This document shows, one piece after another, positions 7,643-16,971 of a DNA stretch of 64,000 nt; positions within the stretch are counted from its first letter, which is position 1, and each line of letters starts with the position of its first letter. Position numbers and translations under genes: made by a program. The notes beneath the pieces were generated by a model, which was not told where the DNA came from, did no database searches, and saw only the letters and a list, made by a program, of their open reading frames with translations. The stretch is from Streptomyces umbrinus. Its GTDB lineage: Bacteria > Actinomycetota > Actinomycetes > Streptomycetales > Streptomycetaceae. Location of the stretch: assembly GCF_030817415.1 (NCBI RefSeq), contig NZ_JAUSZI010000002.1:186001-250000 (forward strand), written 5' to 3'.

Positions 7643-8502
7643 TTGCCGTCTTTCTCGTTGGTCGCGCGGGATGATGCGTCGACGCGTCGGGGGTTCGGTT
7701 CAGCTGTCGGTGTTTCAATCACGACTTTGCCGGGGCCGTGGTCGCTGACCGTAGAAGAAACTCATGGCTCCCACTCATTTCGTGTTTAGCCGGGAGCCGG
7801 TATAGAAGTTATGCAGCCTTCCGGAACACCGGCGAGACCCTAGTGATACCGGCATGCCCTAAACGCTATGGCCTTGGCGTGCACTCCAAGCAAGCGGAAC
7901 AGGTAAGGAATCGGCAGGGTGCTCCCGCGGAGCGGCGGCCGCACCCCTGGGTGCTGTCGAGCCGCGGGGCCGCGCGGGCATGGCCTCGACTGCCTGGGTA
8001 CCGCTGTGCGGCATGAGCCCCTGCCCGACGAGCAAGAGGCCATCCGTGACGCTGCCGGCATCATCGCGGAGTACAACGCTCGGCTGGAGGAGCAGGCCCG
8101 GGCGTACGAAGAGGGCCATCACTGATCCGGACCAAGGGCTCATACTGCTCCTGGCGCCTCACCCTCATCGGTAGAGGCATCAGGAAATTCCTCTTGTCCT
8201 GTCACGCCACGCCGGATCCGCTCACGCTCAATATCGGCAGCGATTCGTGCACGCTCCGTCTCGTGCTCTTCCTTGATTACCGTTCGTTTGGTCTCGCGTT
8301 CGCTTCCGCGACGCACCGTCGGGCTGCGGCGGCTGTGTTCTGGAATCAGTTCTCCGCACTGGGCGATGCCCGGCCGGCGCGGCACCCGGAAGAGCGCGGA
8401 TACGCGATGCGGCACCTGGATTCGGCTGAGCGCTGACGGAAATCCGGTTCGGCTGATGGATTCAGGAAGACAGCGCGCCTCGACGGAGGCGGTGATGTGG
8501 CG
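7643..8502. other. Long stretch without a convincing gene
   Basis: About 860 bases with only short open frames. A 39-codon frame at 8006-8125 (+), starting GTG and rich in Glu/Ala (EQEAIRDAAGIIAEYNARL), looks like a genuine amphipathic helix but may be a gene remnant. A Lys/Glu/Arg-rich frame at 8140-8415 (-) is similarly uncertain. Nothing else stands out. Confidence 0.4.
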
Positions 8503-8991
8503 CTACCGGTGGTGCGGCGGCTGCGGGAGGTCGGCGAGGTCGGGTGCCGGTTCGGGCCAGATCAGGAGTACGGGGCAGGGGGCATGGTCGACGACGAAGC
8601 GGTCGGCCGGGGCCAGGCTCTTGGGGCCCAGGCGGCTGCGGTCGCCGTCACGGGCGACGATGAGCAACTCCGCGCCCTGCGCGGCGAGCACGACCTCCTG
8701 CTCGATGCGGCCGGTGCGCTCTATCCGGGTGCAGGGGCGACCCAGGCGGTCGGCGGCATCCAGGAGGAGCTGGTTGGCGGCCGTGGCGGCGAGGTGTTCC
8801 AGGCGGGTGCCGGGGTCGCGTTCGGGGTGGCCACGGCCGAGCAGGCCGGCGAAGGCACCGTGCGCGATGCCCGGGATCTCATGGCCCGTCACATGGAGCA
8901 GGACGATCTCGGCATCCTCAGAAGCATGAGTGAGAGTGGCGTCCACGACGGCGGGCCAGGTGCCTTCGACGATCCACGCGATGACGGCCAT
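8503..8991 (-). CDS. Universal stress protein (UspA) family protein
   Basis: A 162-residue single-domain USP: hydrophobic first strand (MAVIAWIVEGTWPAVVDA), the LLLDAADRL helix, the strand ELLIVARDGD and the C-terminal HAPCPVLLIWP, which matches the typical USP ending. The strict ATP-binding loop G-x2-G-x9-G-S/T is not clearly present, so nucleotide binding is doubtful. It is a single cytoplasmic gene. The remnant ArsB-like gene lies just upstream on the same strand. Confidence 0.75.
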   Translation of the reverse strand: MAVIAWIVEGTWPAVVDATLTHASEDAEIVLLHVTGHEIPGIAHGAFAGLLGRGHPERDPGTRLEHLAATAANQLLLDAADRLGRPCTRIERTGRIEQEVVLAAQGAELLIVARDGDRSRLGPKSLAPADRFVVDHAPCPVLLIWPEPAPDLADLPQPPHHR

Positions 8992-9018
8992 TCGCTCACC
9001 TTCCGACTCCCACGTAGG

Positions 9019-9305
9019 TCATGCTCCGATCAGACGCAGCGACGTCCCCAACGCCGGCGTCGAACAGGCGAGGGCGGCGGGCACCGCGTACAGGCCGAGC
9101 CGGATGGACTCGCCCAGTCCCACATCAGTGTCGTGGTTGCGCACGATACGCCGCCACAGCACGGTAGCCAGGGAGCGCGCGTACGTGAGTGAGGCTGGGG
9201 CCGATGTTGACGCCGAGCAGCACGCGAGACACCGCCCGCTCCGTGCAGAGCCGTCCGCGGTAGGGGCACCGGCACGGCCGACAGGTAGTTGATCAGGTTC
9301 GCCAT
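9019..9305 (-). pseudogene. ArsB/NhaD-like ion transporter, C-terminal remnant with frameshifts
   Basis: Minus-strand frames pieced together give MANLINYLSAVPVP, then in another frame RVLLGVNIGPSLTYA, then SLATVLWRRIVRNHDTDVGLGE and a final hydrophobic helix ending at 9019. This order is that of the last helices of ArsB-like transporters (GVNIGP and SLATLLW motifs). At least two frameshifts and loss of the N-terminal two thirds make it a pseudogene. Confidence 0.65.
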
Positions 9306-9633
9306 GTCCCCTCAGGCCGTCACAGAGCTCTGTCAGCGTTGCCGCCCCAGGGTGAGGACAGCCGAGGCAATTGACGGCTTGCGATTCGGGCTGCACCGGG
9401 CTCTACGGAAGATGCGCCATGACTGCGGACGGGCTACGCCCCGCTCCGCTGGTGCCCGTGCTGCCGAAAGTGCGCGATTGGCGGTTCGCCGGGTTGGTGG
9501 GAGGTCGCGGCCTGGCGGGCGTCTGAGGGATGTCGTCACCCACGGCCCGGCTCCCAGGTAGGCGCGGTCGGCGAGGACAGAGCACCGCCGCGTCCACCGG
9601 CGACAGACTGGCAGAACTCCGCAGGACCAAGCC
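9306..9633. other. No gene seen
   Basis: Frames in this 328-base stretch are Arg/Pro-rich high-GC artefacts without family motifs. It presumably is decayed sequence between two pseudogenes. Confidence 0.4.
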
Positions 9634-10130
9634 CTACGGAGAGTTCAGGCACCCGGGCACCGGGGCGCGGCGATCCGCTGTCCGGCCGACGACCAGGTCG
9701 CAGCGCAGGGCGGTGGCCGACGGCTTGCCCACGGCGGTCAGCTTCGACGGCAGCTCCGAGCGGGTGGAGACGACAGCCCGGCCGTTGACCCGCAGGGTGG
9801 TGGCCCGCCCGGGGATGACGAACAGCAGCCCGGCCCGTCCGGTGGCGATGACGTTCTGCACGATGTCCAGCCGCTTGTTGCCGGTCGCGTCCGGAATCGC
9901 CACCGTCCGTGCGTCCAGGACGGCGACGAACCCGGCGGGGCCGCCGCGCGGCGAGACGTCCAATTGCCCTCGGCGTCCGCGCCGGCCACCAGAACCAGAG
10001 ATGAACAACCGATCAACCGCCGGGTCTGCTCGGTGAGTTCCGTCATCTGTTTCCGCACGGCCGCGTCGCTGGGGAGTGCGCAGACCTTGCGCAATGCCCC
10101 CTGGTCGGGCACAGCGTCGAGGCGGAGCAT
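9634..10130 (-). pseudogene. Pyridoxamine 5'-phosphate oxidase-like (MSMEG_1061-type) gene, frameshifted
   Basis: The N-terminal part reads from about 10130 (MLRLDAVPDQGALRKV ... SSLVLVAGADAEGN). After a 1-base shift near 9960 it continues as LDVSPRGGPAGFVAVLDART and ends in a degraded tail. The DVSPRGGP and GNKRLD segments are hallmarks of the FMN-binding split-barrel PPOX family. The frameshift and the odd C-terminus argue that it is no longer functional, unless the shift is a sequencing error. Confidence 0.65.
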
Positions 10131-10525
10131 GTCAAAGGCACTGCCGGCAGGGGGTGTCGTCAGGCCTCCGACCCTAACGAGCCGACCTCCGATTGCTCTT
10201 GGTAGATGAGGGCGGGGACAGAGAGACGGGCCACAGACGGCGCAGCTGAGGGCTTGCGGAGAGTCGCAGCGCGGGGCATCTCGCGAAGTCGCGCAGGACC
10301 AACGCGCTGGTCTGGAGTTTCGTGCCGTCCCAGGCCGTGGAGCCACGCGAAGGGCCGCTCGGCCAGCGGTCGGTAGGCGCCCGGACCGGTGGCGCGCGGA
10401 GTGTCCCTGCGGGCGATGGCCGGCATGATGCCATGGGAGGGACAACGTGGACGCCGCGGCCGAGTTCGCGGCCAGGGGAACGCCGTAACCGGCACCGCCC
10501 AGCCCCGGAACCGTACGTCCGTCTC
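10131..10525. other. No gene seen
   Basis: Open frames are low-complexity and carry no recognisable family. The region separates the PPOX remnant from the LacI-type regulator. Confidence 0.4.
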
Positions 10526-11557
10526 TCAGGCCGGCGGTTCCGGGGTCGGCCCGCTGCTCCCCCGGACCACCAGCTGCGGGTCCAACACCGCTTCCCTCGG
10601 CTCCCGTTCCGGCTTCTCCAGCCGCTCCACCGCGAAGCGCACCGCGTACTCCGCCATGAGCCCCGCGTCCTGACGGACGGTGGTCAGGCCGATCGGCATC
10701 AGGTGGGAGAGGTGGCTGTCGTCGTAGCCGACGACTGAGAGATCGCGCGGCACCTCGACGCCTGCCCTGGTGAGGCTCATCAACAGACCCATCGCGCAAC
10801 GGTCGTTGCCGGCGAGGACCGCGGTAGGCAGAGGCTGCCCCTGGTCTCGTTCCGCGAGGAGCAGACGGCCGGTCTCGATGCCCGACTGCTCCGTGTGGTC
10901 ACCGGGGATGACACGCGCCTCGGACTCCAGTCCGTGGCGCCGCATCGCCGCCCGGTAGGCGCGGCGCCGCTCGGCCGAGCCGGGGCCGGTGCCACCGTCG
11001 ATGTGCACGATCCGGCGGTGCCTCAACTCGACGAGGTGGTCCATGGCCTGCCGTACGCCCTTGCCCTCGGCGGTGTGGACGAAGTCGACGTGGGCGTGCG
11101 GAACCCGGCGGCTGACGGAGACGGCGACCGTACGGCGCCCCAGTTCGTCGAGGAAGGAGGGCTCCGCAAAGGAGCCGAGCAGGATCACCGCCTCGCAGCG
11201 GTGACTGAGCAGTGCTTCCACGGCCTTCTCCTCGCTGCGGCCCTGCGTGGCGCCCGACAGCAGCACCTCGTAACCGAGGCGCTCTACCTCGGCGTAGATG
11301 CCCTCGATGAGGTCGGTGTGGAAGGTCTGGTGCACGGTGAACATCACGCCGAGCGTGCGGCTGCGGCCGCGGGCCAGCAGCCGGGCCGCGCTGTCGGGGC
11401 GGTAGCCGATCTCGTCGGCGACCCGCAGCACCCGCTGTCGGGTCTCCTCGCCGGCCCCCGGCTGGTTGCGGAAAATGATCGAGACGAGCGCCCTGGAGAC
11501 ACCGGCCTTCTCGGCGACGTCCGCCATCGTGGGCCGCTGCCTGCCCGATGCATCCAC
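10526..11557 (-). CDS. LacI-family transcriptional regulator
   Basis: A 343-residue repressor. The N-terminal LacI helix-turn-helix with hinge reads TMADVAEKAGVSRALVSIIF, followed by a periplasmic-binding-protein-like sensor domain (LGVMFTVHQTFHTDLIEGIY to VVGYDDSHLSHL). I chose the GTG at 11557, which has AAGGGTGGG nine bases upstream and puts the helix-turn-helix in the normal position; the frame is open to 11617. It is divergent from the sugar operon at 11732, so it most likely represses that operon and is released by a sugar or inositol-like ligand. Confidence 0.9.
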   Translation of the reverse strand: MDASGRQRPTMADVAEKAGVSRALVSIIFRNQPGAGEETRQRVLRVADEIGYRPDSAARLLARGRSRTLGVMFTVHQTFHTDLIEGIYAEVERLGYEVLLSGATQGRSEEKAVEALLSHRCEAVILLGSFAEPSFLDELGRRTVAVSVSRRVPHAHVDFVHTAEGKGVRQAMDHLVELRHRRIVHIDGGTGPGSAERRRAYRAAMRRHGLESEARVIPGDHTEQSGIETGRLLLAERDQGQPLPTAVLAGNDRCAMGLLMSLTRAGVEVPRDLSVVGYDDSHLSHLMPIGLTTVRQDAGLMAEYAVRFAVERLEKPEREPREAVLDPQLVVRGSSGPTPEPPA

Positions 11558-11624
11558 GTGTGAACCCACCCTTCGACACCGCCCACCGTGACCAGCGGGC
11601 TCGAAATCTCCCGGCAACAGACTA

Positions 11625-11653
11625 TTGACATGACATTTGGACCAGGGTCATCG
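11625..11653 (+). promoter_or_regulatory. Candidate promoter of the sugar/inositol operon
   Basis: TTGACA at 11625-11630 is a consensus -35. The -10 region 17 bp later (TCATCG, 11648-11653) is weak, so the exact -10 is uncertain. The operator candidate lies directly downstream. Confidence 0.4.
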
Positions 11654-11660
11654 TACTCGC

Positions 11661-11676
11661 ACTAGAGCGCGCTAGT
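11661..11676. promoter_or_regulatory. Candidate LacI-type operator
   Basis: ACTAG-AGCGCG-CTAGT: perfect 5-bp inverted arms around a CG-rich centre. It lies between the divergent regulator and operon, just after the candidate promoter, where a LacI-type repressor would block transcription. A partial direct repeat TAGAGCGCG follows at 11676-11684. Confidence 0.5.
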
Positions 11677-11731
11677 AGAGCGCGACAGCAAGCACCGCGA
11701 AACTCCCGATCTCGGGGTGAAGGGACATGTC

Positions 11732-12682
11732 ATGGCAATGGCGCCAGGTCCGCTCCGCACCATCGCCGGCAACCTCTGCCTGGGCTCCGCCCCCGACTCC
11801 TGGGGCATCTGGTTCCCCGAGGACGAGCACCAGGTGCCGTACACCCGCTTCCTCGACGAACTGGCCACGGCCGGCTACCAGTGGCTGGAGCTCGGCCCGT
11901 ACGGCTACCTCCCCACCGACCCGCAGCGCCTGAAGGCCGACCTCGACGCCCGTGGTCTGCAGGTCTCCGGCGGCACCGCGTTCGGCGCCCTGCACCGGCC
12001 GGAGGCGTGGGACGAGATGCTCGCCCATGTCCGGCAGGTCGCCGCACTGACCGCGGCCGCCGGCGCTCACCACCTCGTCCTCATCCCGCCCATGTACCGG
12101 GACGAGAAGACCGGCGCGTTCACCGAGTCGCCCGAGCTGACCGCCGACCAGTGGGCGGGCTTCGGCCGATCCGCCGACCGTCTCGGCAGGCTGCTGCTCG
12201 ACGAGTACGACGTACGACTCGTCATCCATCCGCACGCCGACAGCCATATCCAGACCCAGCCGGAGATCGAGCGGCTGCTCAACGAGTCGGACTCCCGCTA
12301 CACCAACCTGTGCCTGGACACCGGGCACGTGGCCTACGGCGGCGGCGACAACCTCGACCTGATCCGCCGCTTCGGCGACCGTGTGGGCTACGTCCACATC
12401 AAGCAGATGGATCCCGAGGTGCTGGCCCAAGTCACCGTCGAGGACCTGTCGTTCGGGGAGGCGGTCAAGCGCGGCGTGTGCGTGTCACCTCCCGCCGGCG
12501 TACCGAATCCGGCCGACGTGGTGGCCGAACTCGCCCTGCTCGACGCCGAGTTGTTCGTCATCGTCGAGCAGGACCTGTACCCCTGCGCTCCCGAGGTACC
12601 GCTGCCCATCGCGGTCAGCACCCGCGAGCACCTGGCCGTCTGCGGCCTGACCGGAACCCGCCGCCCGCGCCTCGACCGGTAG
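11732..12682 (+). CDS. Sugar phosphate isomerase/epimerase-like TIM-barrel protein (IolE-like)
   Basis: A 316-residue xylose-isomerase-like TIM barrel. The N-terminal GSAPDSWGIWFP is the signature of the IolE/MocC branch, whose members dehydrate or isomerise keto-inositols. Metal-site segments are visible (LVIHPHADSH, LCLDTGHVAYGG, GYVHIKQMDPEV). The ATG at 11732 has GAAGGGA six bases upstream. It is the first gene of a four-gene operon with a sugar porter, a Gfo/Idh/MocA dehydrogenase and a second TIM-barrel protein, which fits inositol or related polyol use. The exact substrate is inferred, not shown. Confidence 0.8.
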   Translation: MAMAPGPLRTIAGNLCLGSAPDSWGIWFPEDEHQVPYTRFLDELATAGYQWLELGPYGYLPTDPQRLKADLDARGLQVSGGTAFGALHRPEAWDEMLAHVRQVAALTAAAGAHHLVLIPPMYRDEKTGAFTESPELTADQWAGFGRSADRLGRLLLDEYDVRLVIHPHADSHIQTQPEIERLLNESDSRYTNLCLDTGHVAYGGGDNLDLIRRFGDRVGYVHIKQMDPEVLAQVTVEDLSFGEAVKRGVCVSPPAGVPNPADVVAELALLDAELFVIVEQDLYPCAPEVPLPIAVSTREHLAVCGLTGTRRPRLDR

Positions 12683-12691
12683 GAGGCGGCC

Positions 12692-14119
12692 ATGGACGTC
12701 AGGAACGACATGACCAAAGCCCCGGCCACCGTGGTCACGGACGCCGCCCCTCCGGCGGTGTCGCGGCGGCTGCGACTCATCACCGTCATCGCCACGTTCG
12801 GCGGACTGCTCTTCGGCTACGACACCGGCGTCATCAACGGCGCCCTGCCCTACATGACCGAGGACCTGGGCCTGACCCCCTTCACCGAGGGCATGGTCAC
12901 CAGCTCGCTGCTGCTCGGCGCCGCGCTGGGCGCGGTCACCGGCGGCCGGTTCTCGGACGCGCGCGGCCGGCGCCGTACGATCCTCGTCCTCGCCGTGGTG
13001 TTCTTCGTCGGCGCACTCGGCTGCACGCTCGCGCCGAACACCGCCGTCATGGTGGTGGCCCGCTTCGTGCTCGGCCTCGCGGTCGGCGGTGCCTCGGTGA
13101 CCGTGCCGGTCTATCTGGCCGAGATCTCGCCCGTCGAGCGGCGCGGCGCCCTGGTCACCCGCAACGAACTCATGATCGTCAGTGGTCAGTTGCTCGCGTT
13201 CACCTCCAACGCGATCATCGCGCGGATCGGCGGTGAGTCCGGCGGTGTGTGGCGCTACATGCTCGTGATCGCCACGATCCCTGCCGTCGTGCTCTGGTTC
13301 GGCATGCTCGTCATGCCGGAGAGCCCGCGCTGGCTGGCCTCCAAGACCCGCTTCGGTGAGGCTCTCGAAGTGCTCAAGCAGGTCCGCTCCCAGCAGCGAG
13401 CCGAGGCCGAGCTTCGCGAGGTGTCCGCGCTCGCCGTCAAGGAGGATCAGCAGAAACTCGGCGGCTGGCAGGACATGAAGTCCACGCCCTGGCTGCGCCG
13501 GCTGATGTTCGTCGGGTTCGGCATCGCGATCGTGCAGCAGATCACCGGGGTCAACACGATCATGTACTACGGCACCCAGATCCTCACCGACGCCGGCTTC
13601 ACCGCCGACAGCGCCCTCACCGCGAACATCGCCAACGGCGTCATCTCGGTGCTCGCCACCTTCGTCGGCATCTGGCTGCTGGGCCGCGTCAACCGCCGCC
13701 CCATGCTGATGACCGGTCAGATCGGCACAACAGCAGCTCTGTTGCTGATCGGTGTCTTCTCTCTGGTGCTGCCTTCCGGTGACGGCCGGGCGTTCGCGGT
13801 CCTCGTGATGACGGTCACCTTCCTCGCCTTCCAGCAGGGGGCAATCTCGCCGGTGACCTGGCTGATGCTCTCCGAGATCTTCCCGATGCGGATGCGCGGC
13901 TTCGGGATGGGTGTCGCGGCGGTGGTGCTGTGGCTGACCAATTTCGCCATCGGCCTCGTCTTCCCGTCCCTGGTCTCCGGCATCGGGATCTCCAACACCT
14001 TCTTCCTCTTCGTGGTGGCGGGCGTCTTCTCGCTCGCCTTCGTCAAGCTCTACGTCCCCGAGACCAAGGGCCGCACCCTCGAAACCCTCGAAGCCGAACT
14101 CCGGGCGCGCTTCTCCTGA
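12692..14119 (+). CDS. MFS sugar/inositol porter
   Basis: A 475-residue, 12-helix major facilitator of the sugar porter family: FGYDTGVINGALPYM in helix 1, GRRR between helices 2 and 3, PESPRWL at the end of the N-terminal half, QQITGVNTIMYYG in helix 7 and PETKGRTLE at the C-terminus. These are the family signature motifs and also fit IolT-type myo-inositol porters. AGGAGG overlaps the stop of the upstream isomerase gene, so translation is probably coupled. It acts as a proton-driven importer in the cytoplasmic membrane for the substrate degraded by the flanking enzymes. Confidence 0.9.
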   Translation: MDVRNDMTKAPATVVTDAAPPAVSRRLRLITVIATFGGLLFGYDTGVINGALPYMTEDLGLTPFTEGMVTSSLLLGAALGAVTGGRFSDARGRRRTILVLAVVFFVGALGCTLAPNTAVMVVARFVLGLAVGGASVTVPVYLAEISPVERRGALVTRNELMIVSGQLLAFTSNAIIARIGGESGGVWRYMLVIATIPAVVLWFGMLVMPESPRWLASKTRFGEALEVLKQVRSQQRAEAELREVSALAVKEDQQKLGGWQDMKSTPWLRRLMFVGFGIAIVQQITGVNTIMYYGTQILTDAGFTADSALTANIANGVISVLATFVGIWLLGRVNRRPMLMTGQIGTTAALLLIGVFSLVLPSGDGRAFAVLVMTVTFLAFQQGAISPVTWLMLSEIFPMRMRGFGMGVAAVVLWLTNFAIGLVFPSLVSGIGISNTFFLFVVAGVFSLAFVKLYVPETKGRTLETLEAELRARFS

Positions 14120-14128
14120 TTTCCCCTG

Positions 14129-14151
14129 CCCCGGGCCGATGCGGCCCGGGG
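14129..14151 (+). terminator. Intercistronic stem-loop
   Basis: CCCCGGGCC (14129-14137) pairs with GGCCCGGGG (14143-14151) across a 5-base loop, between the porter and dehydrogenase genes. It may act as an attenuator or mRNA-stability element inside the operon rather than a full terminator. Confidence 0.5.
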
Positions 14152-14173
14152 TCCGCAGAAAGGATCACCAACC

Positions 14174-15190
14174 ATGACTGTGCGCGTAGGCGTCATCGGC
14201 GCCGGCTGGATCGGCAAGGAGCACATCCGGCGCCTGACCCACACCGTCACAGGCGCCCGTGTCACCGCGGTCACCGACATCGACGCGGCCCGCGCCGAGG
14301 AAGCTGCGGCGCCCGCCGGTGCCCGGGTGCTGCCCGACGGCGCAGCCGTGATCGCGGCGGACGACGTCGACGCGGTCCTCGTGACGTCGTGGGGCCCGAC
14401 CCACGCCGAACACGTGCTGAACGCGGTGGCCGCCGGGAAACCGGTGTTCTGCGAGAAGCCGCTGGCCACGACGGCCGAGGACTGCCTGAAGATCGTCGAG
14501 GCGGAGACGGGCCACGGCCGCCGCCTGGTCCAGGTCGGCTTCATGCGCCGCTACGACGCCGGATACCGGCAACTGAAGCTGCTCATCGACGCCGGTCGCA
14601 TCGGTGAGCCGCTGATCGTGCACTGCGCCCACCGCAACCCGACCGTCCCGGAGTCGTACACCTCCCCCATGGCCGCCCTGGACACGGCCGTGCACGAGGT
14701 GGACGTACTGCGCTGGCTGCTCGACGACGAGATCGTCTCCACCCAGGTGGTCACCCCGCGCGCCACCCGCAAACGGTTCGCCCACCTCAAGGACCCGCAG
14801 ATCATGCTCTTCGAGACCGCCAAGGGCGTCCGCATCGACCTGGAAGTCTTCGTCAACTGCCAGTACGGCTACGACATCCAGTGCGAGGCGGTCGGCGAGG
14901 AGGGCCTGGTCCGCCTGCCCGACCCGGCCTCGGTCGGCCTACGCAGCGCCGGGCAGCACAGCACGGAGGTCCTCACGGACTGGGTGGGCCGATTTTCGGA
15001 CGCCTTCGACACCGAGTTCCGCGAGTGGATCGCGGGGATCGCCGCAGGCAACGAACCCACCGGCCCCTCGGCGTGGGACGGCTACGCGGCCACCGTCATC
15101 ACCAGCGCGACCGTCGAGGCCCTGGAGTCGGGCCACGTCATCGCCACCGACCTCAAGCCCCGGCCCGCACTCTACGGAGGCACCGCATGA
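14174..15190 (+). CDS. Gfo/Idh/MocA-family NAD(P)-dependent oxidoreductase (inositol dehydrogenase-like)
   Basis: 338 residues. The N-terminal Rossmann fold has GxGxxG at residues 9-14 ([11 protein letters not shown]), the EKP motif at 94-96 supplies the conserved lysine, and a C-terminal alpha/beta domain carries [14 protein letters not shown] with the likely catalytic His. Inositol 2-dehydrogenases (IolG) have this layout. In this operon it would oxidise the imported polyol to a ketone for the two TIM-barrel proteins. AAAGGA precedes the ATG. The stop overlaps the next start (ATGA). Confidence 0.85.
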   Translation: MTVRVGVIGAGWIGKEHIRRLTHTVTGARVTAVTDIDAARAEEAAAPAGARVLPDGAAVIAADDVDAVLVTSWGPTHAEHVLNAVAAGKPVFCEKPLATTAEDCLKIVEAETGHGRRLVQVGFMRRYDAGYRQLKLLIDAGRIGEPLIVHCAHRNPTVPESYTSPMAALDTAVHEVDVLRWLLDDEIVSTQVVTPRATRKRFAHLKDPQIMLFETAKGVRIDLEVFVNCQYGYDIQCEAVGEEGLVRLPDPASVGLRSAGQHSTEVLTDWVGRFSDAFDTEFREWIAGIAAGNEPTGPSAWDGYAATVITSATVEALESGHVIATDLKPRPALYGGTA

Positions 15191-16056
15191 AAATCGCCCT
15201 CGACCCGTACATGTTCCGCGCCCTGCCCATCGAAGACATGGTGCGTACAGTCGCCGAACTCGGCTACGAGCACATCGAGTTGTCACCCCGCGACGACTTC
15301 ATGCCCTTCTTCCTGCACCCGCGCGCCAACGACGAACGCGTCGCCACGCTGAAGAACTCCCTGCGCACACACGGCGTCCAACTGTCCTCCGTGCTCCCCC
15401 TGTACAAGTGGTCCTCGCCGGACGAGACCGAGCGACAGGCCGCCGTCCGCTACTGGAAGCGCATGATCGAGATCACCGCCGATCTCGGATGCCCCCTGAT
15501 GAACTCGGAGTTCAACGGCCGCCCCGAGCACGCCGCCGCGAGCGAGGCCGCCTTCTGGCGCTCGATGGACGAGCTGCTGCCCGTCTTCGAGCGCGAGGGC
15601 ATCGCCCTCAACCTCGAGGCCCACCCGGACGACTTCTGCGAGGAGAACACCCCCGCGGTCGACCTCGTACGGGCGATCAACAAGCCCTGGGTGAACTACC
15701 TCTACTGCGCCCCGCACTCCTTCCACCTCTCCGGGGCCTCCGAAGTCGGGGCGGACATCGCGAAGATGATGCGCTACGCCGGGGACAAGCTCCAGCACGT
15801 GCACATCGCCGACTCCTTCAACCACAAGGGCTCCTCCGGCCTGCGTTACATCCTCAACCCGCCCGGCACGACCGCCCGCATCCACCAGCACCTCGACATC
15901 GGCCAGGGCGAAGTCGACTGGGACGCCTTCTTCGGCACACTCCGCGACCTCGACTTCGACGGAGTGGCCACCGCCTGCGTCTTCGCCTGGGAGGAACGCG
16001 CCCACGAGTCCTCGGCCTTCATGCTGGACCGCATCACCAAGGAACTCACCGTGTGA
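15187..16056 (+). CDS. Sugar phosphate isomerase/epimerase-like TIM-barrel protein (second copy in operon)
   Basis: A 289-residue xylose-isomerase-like TIM barrel. Metal-site acids and histidines occur in [32 protein letters not shown] and [10 protein letters not shown]. The ATG at 15187 overlaps the stop of the dehydrogenase gene by 4 bp, so the two are translationally coupled. It differs clearly from the first isomerase of the operon and is closer in layout to IolH-type proteins, whose reaction is poorly defined. It is expected to be cytoplasmic and to process the keto product of the dehydrogenase. Confidence 0.8.
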   Translation: MKIALDPYMFRALPIEDMVRTVAELGYEHIELSPRDDFMPFFLHPRANDERVATLKNSLRTHGVQLSSVLPLYKWSSPDETERQAAVRYWKRMIEITADLGCPLMNSEFNGRPEHAAASEAAFWRSMDELLPVFEREGIALNLEAHPDDFCEENTPAVDLVRAINKPWVNYLYCAPHSFHLSGASEVGADIAKMMRYAGDKLQHVHIADSFNHKGSSGLRYILNPPGTTARIHQHLDIGQGEVDWDAFFGTLRDLDFDGVATACVFAWEERAHESSAFMLDRITKELTV

Positions 16057-16132
16057 ACGACCGCTCCATCAGGCCGACTTCAGATGCGCTCCGGGTGTCC
16101 GAGGGTGGCTGGGCAGGGCTCGATGACATCAC

Positions 16133-16726
16133 TCATCGCCCCCAATGGAGCCCGTGACCTGAACCCACTGATCCAAACCCCAGGCAGGGCCCACCTCCAC
16201 CATGGCTCCCCGGGCTGTGGCCCGACCCCGGGTTCCAGTCGCTGATCCAGATCTTCGTCTCGATGAAGAGGTCGTCGCGGGGCACGGCGGAGGTGCGGAT
16301 GGCCTGGCCGGCTTCGCGTCGTTGCCGTACGCGGCGGTGGTGTCGATGTGCCGGTAGCCGAGTTCGAGCGCGGCCGTACAGGGACCCTTGTTGCGGGTCG
16401 GTACGTGTAGGGACGATGAGAGTGCGGGTGGCCGCGAGGGCCAGGGCGAGCAGGACGGCGGTGCCGGTCAGCGCGGCACCCGAGCGGGCCGCGATGTCGG
16501 CGGCCTCGTGGCCGGAGAACCCCATGGCGGAGCGGATCTGCGGCAGCCCGGTGAACACGATCGAGTTGTCGAAGATGACCATGAAGTAGCTGACGCAGAT
16601 GATCGCGAGGATCAGCGTCGCCCGGGCCGGGGCGGCAGAGGCGGCCGGCGCACGCACCTCCATGGTCGGCGTGGATTCCGCCATGGCGGCATCGCAGGAC
16701 CCGTCGTACTTGAGCACTGCGCGCAC
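16133..16726 (-). pseudogene. Chimeric remnant: MFS transporter ends fused to an aldo/keto reductase fragment
   Basis: From about 16684 down, a DHA2-type MFS N-terminus (LILAIICVSYFMVIFDNSIV) is joined directly to an MFS-like last helix (AALTGTAVLLALALAATRTL), so the middle of the transporter is deleted. From about 16375 to 16199 it runs into an aldo/keto reductase piece (ELGYRHIDTTAAYGN, then in the next frame AIRTSAVPRDDLFIETKIW). No single functional protein can result. Confidence 0.65.
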
Positions 16727-16833
16727 GGTGGTGTCCTTCGCATCAGGGTCAGGGCCTGGTGCCGGGCTCCCGGCCTTCGGTCCTCTCCGGGAGAACCCCG
16801 CGCGGGCACAGCGGTGGTAGTCACTGGTCTTCC

Positions 16834-16850
16834 AGGTACTGGCAGTACCT
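16834..16850. promoter_or_regulatory. Perfect 17-bp palindrome, candidate operator
   Basis: AGGTACTG-G-CAGTACCT lies 122 bp upstream of the MmyB-like regulator gene, in an otherwise gene-free stretch. It is a likely binding site for that regulator or another dimeric repressor. Confidence 0.5.
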
Positions 16851-16971
16851 CGCAGGTCCTCGCGGAGGGACCTACGGTGAAGGTCAAAAGCACGACCGTC
16901 GTAGGTCGGGGCCGGACCGTCCCACCGGGACGCGATCAGACGGCGACGGAGCGATTTCAGGGATCTGGACG

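Noticed and set aside
9738..10799. A 353-codon minus-strand frame
   Set aside because: Only a short middle part matches a protein family (PPOX N-terminus); the rest is Arg/Pro/Gly-rich and overlaps the LacI-type regulator in another frame.
10895..11563. A long plus-strand frame opposite the LacI-type regulator gene
   Set aside because: It is the mirror of a well-supported gene and has no motif of its own; the same applies to the long frames opposite the ABC ATPase, FtsX permease, Mca-like and STAND genes.
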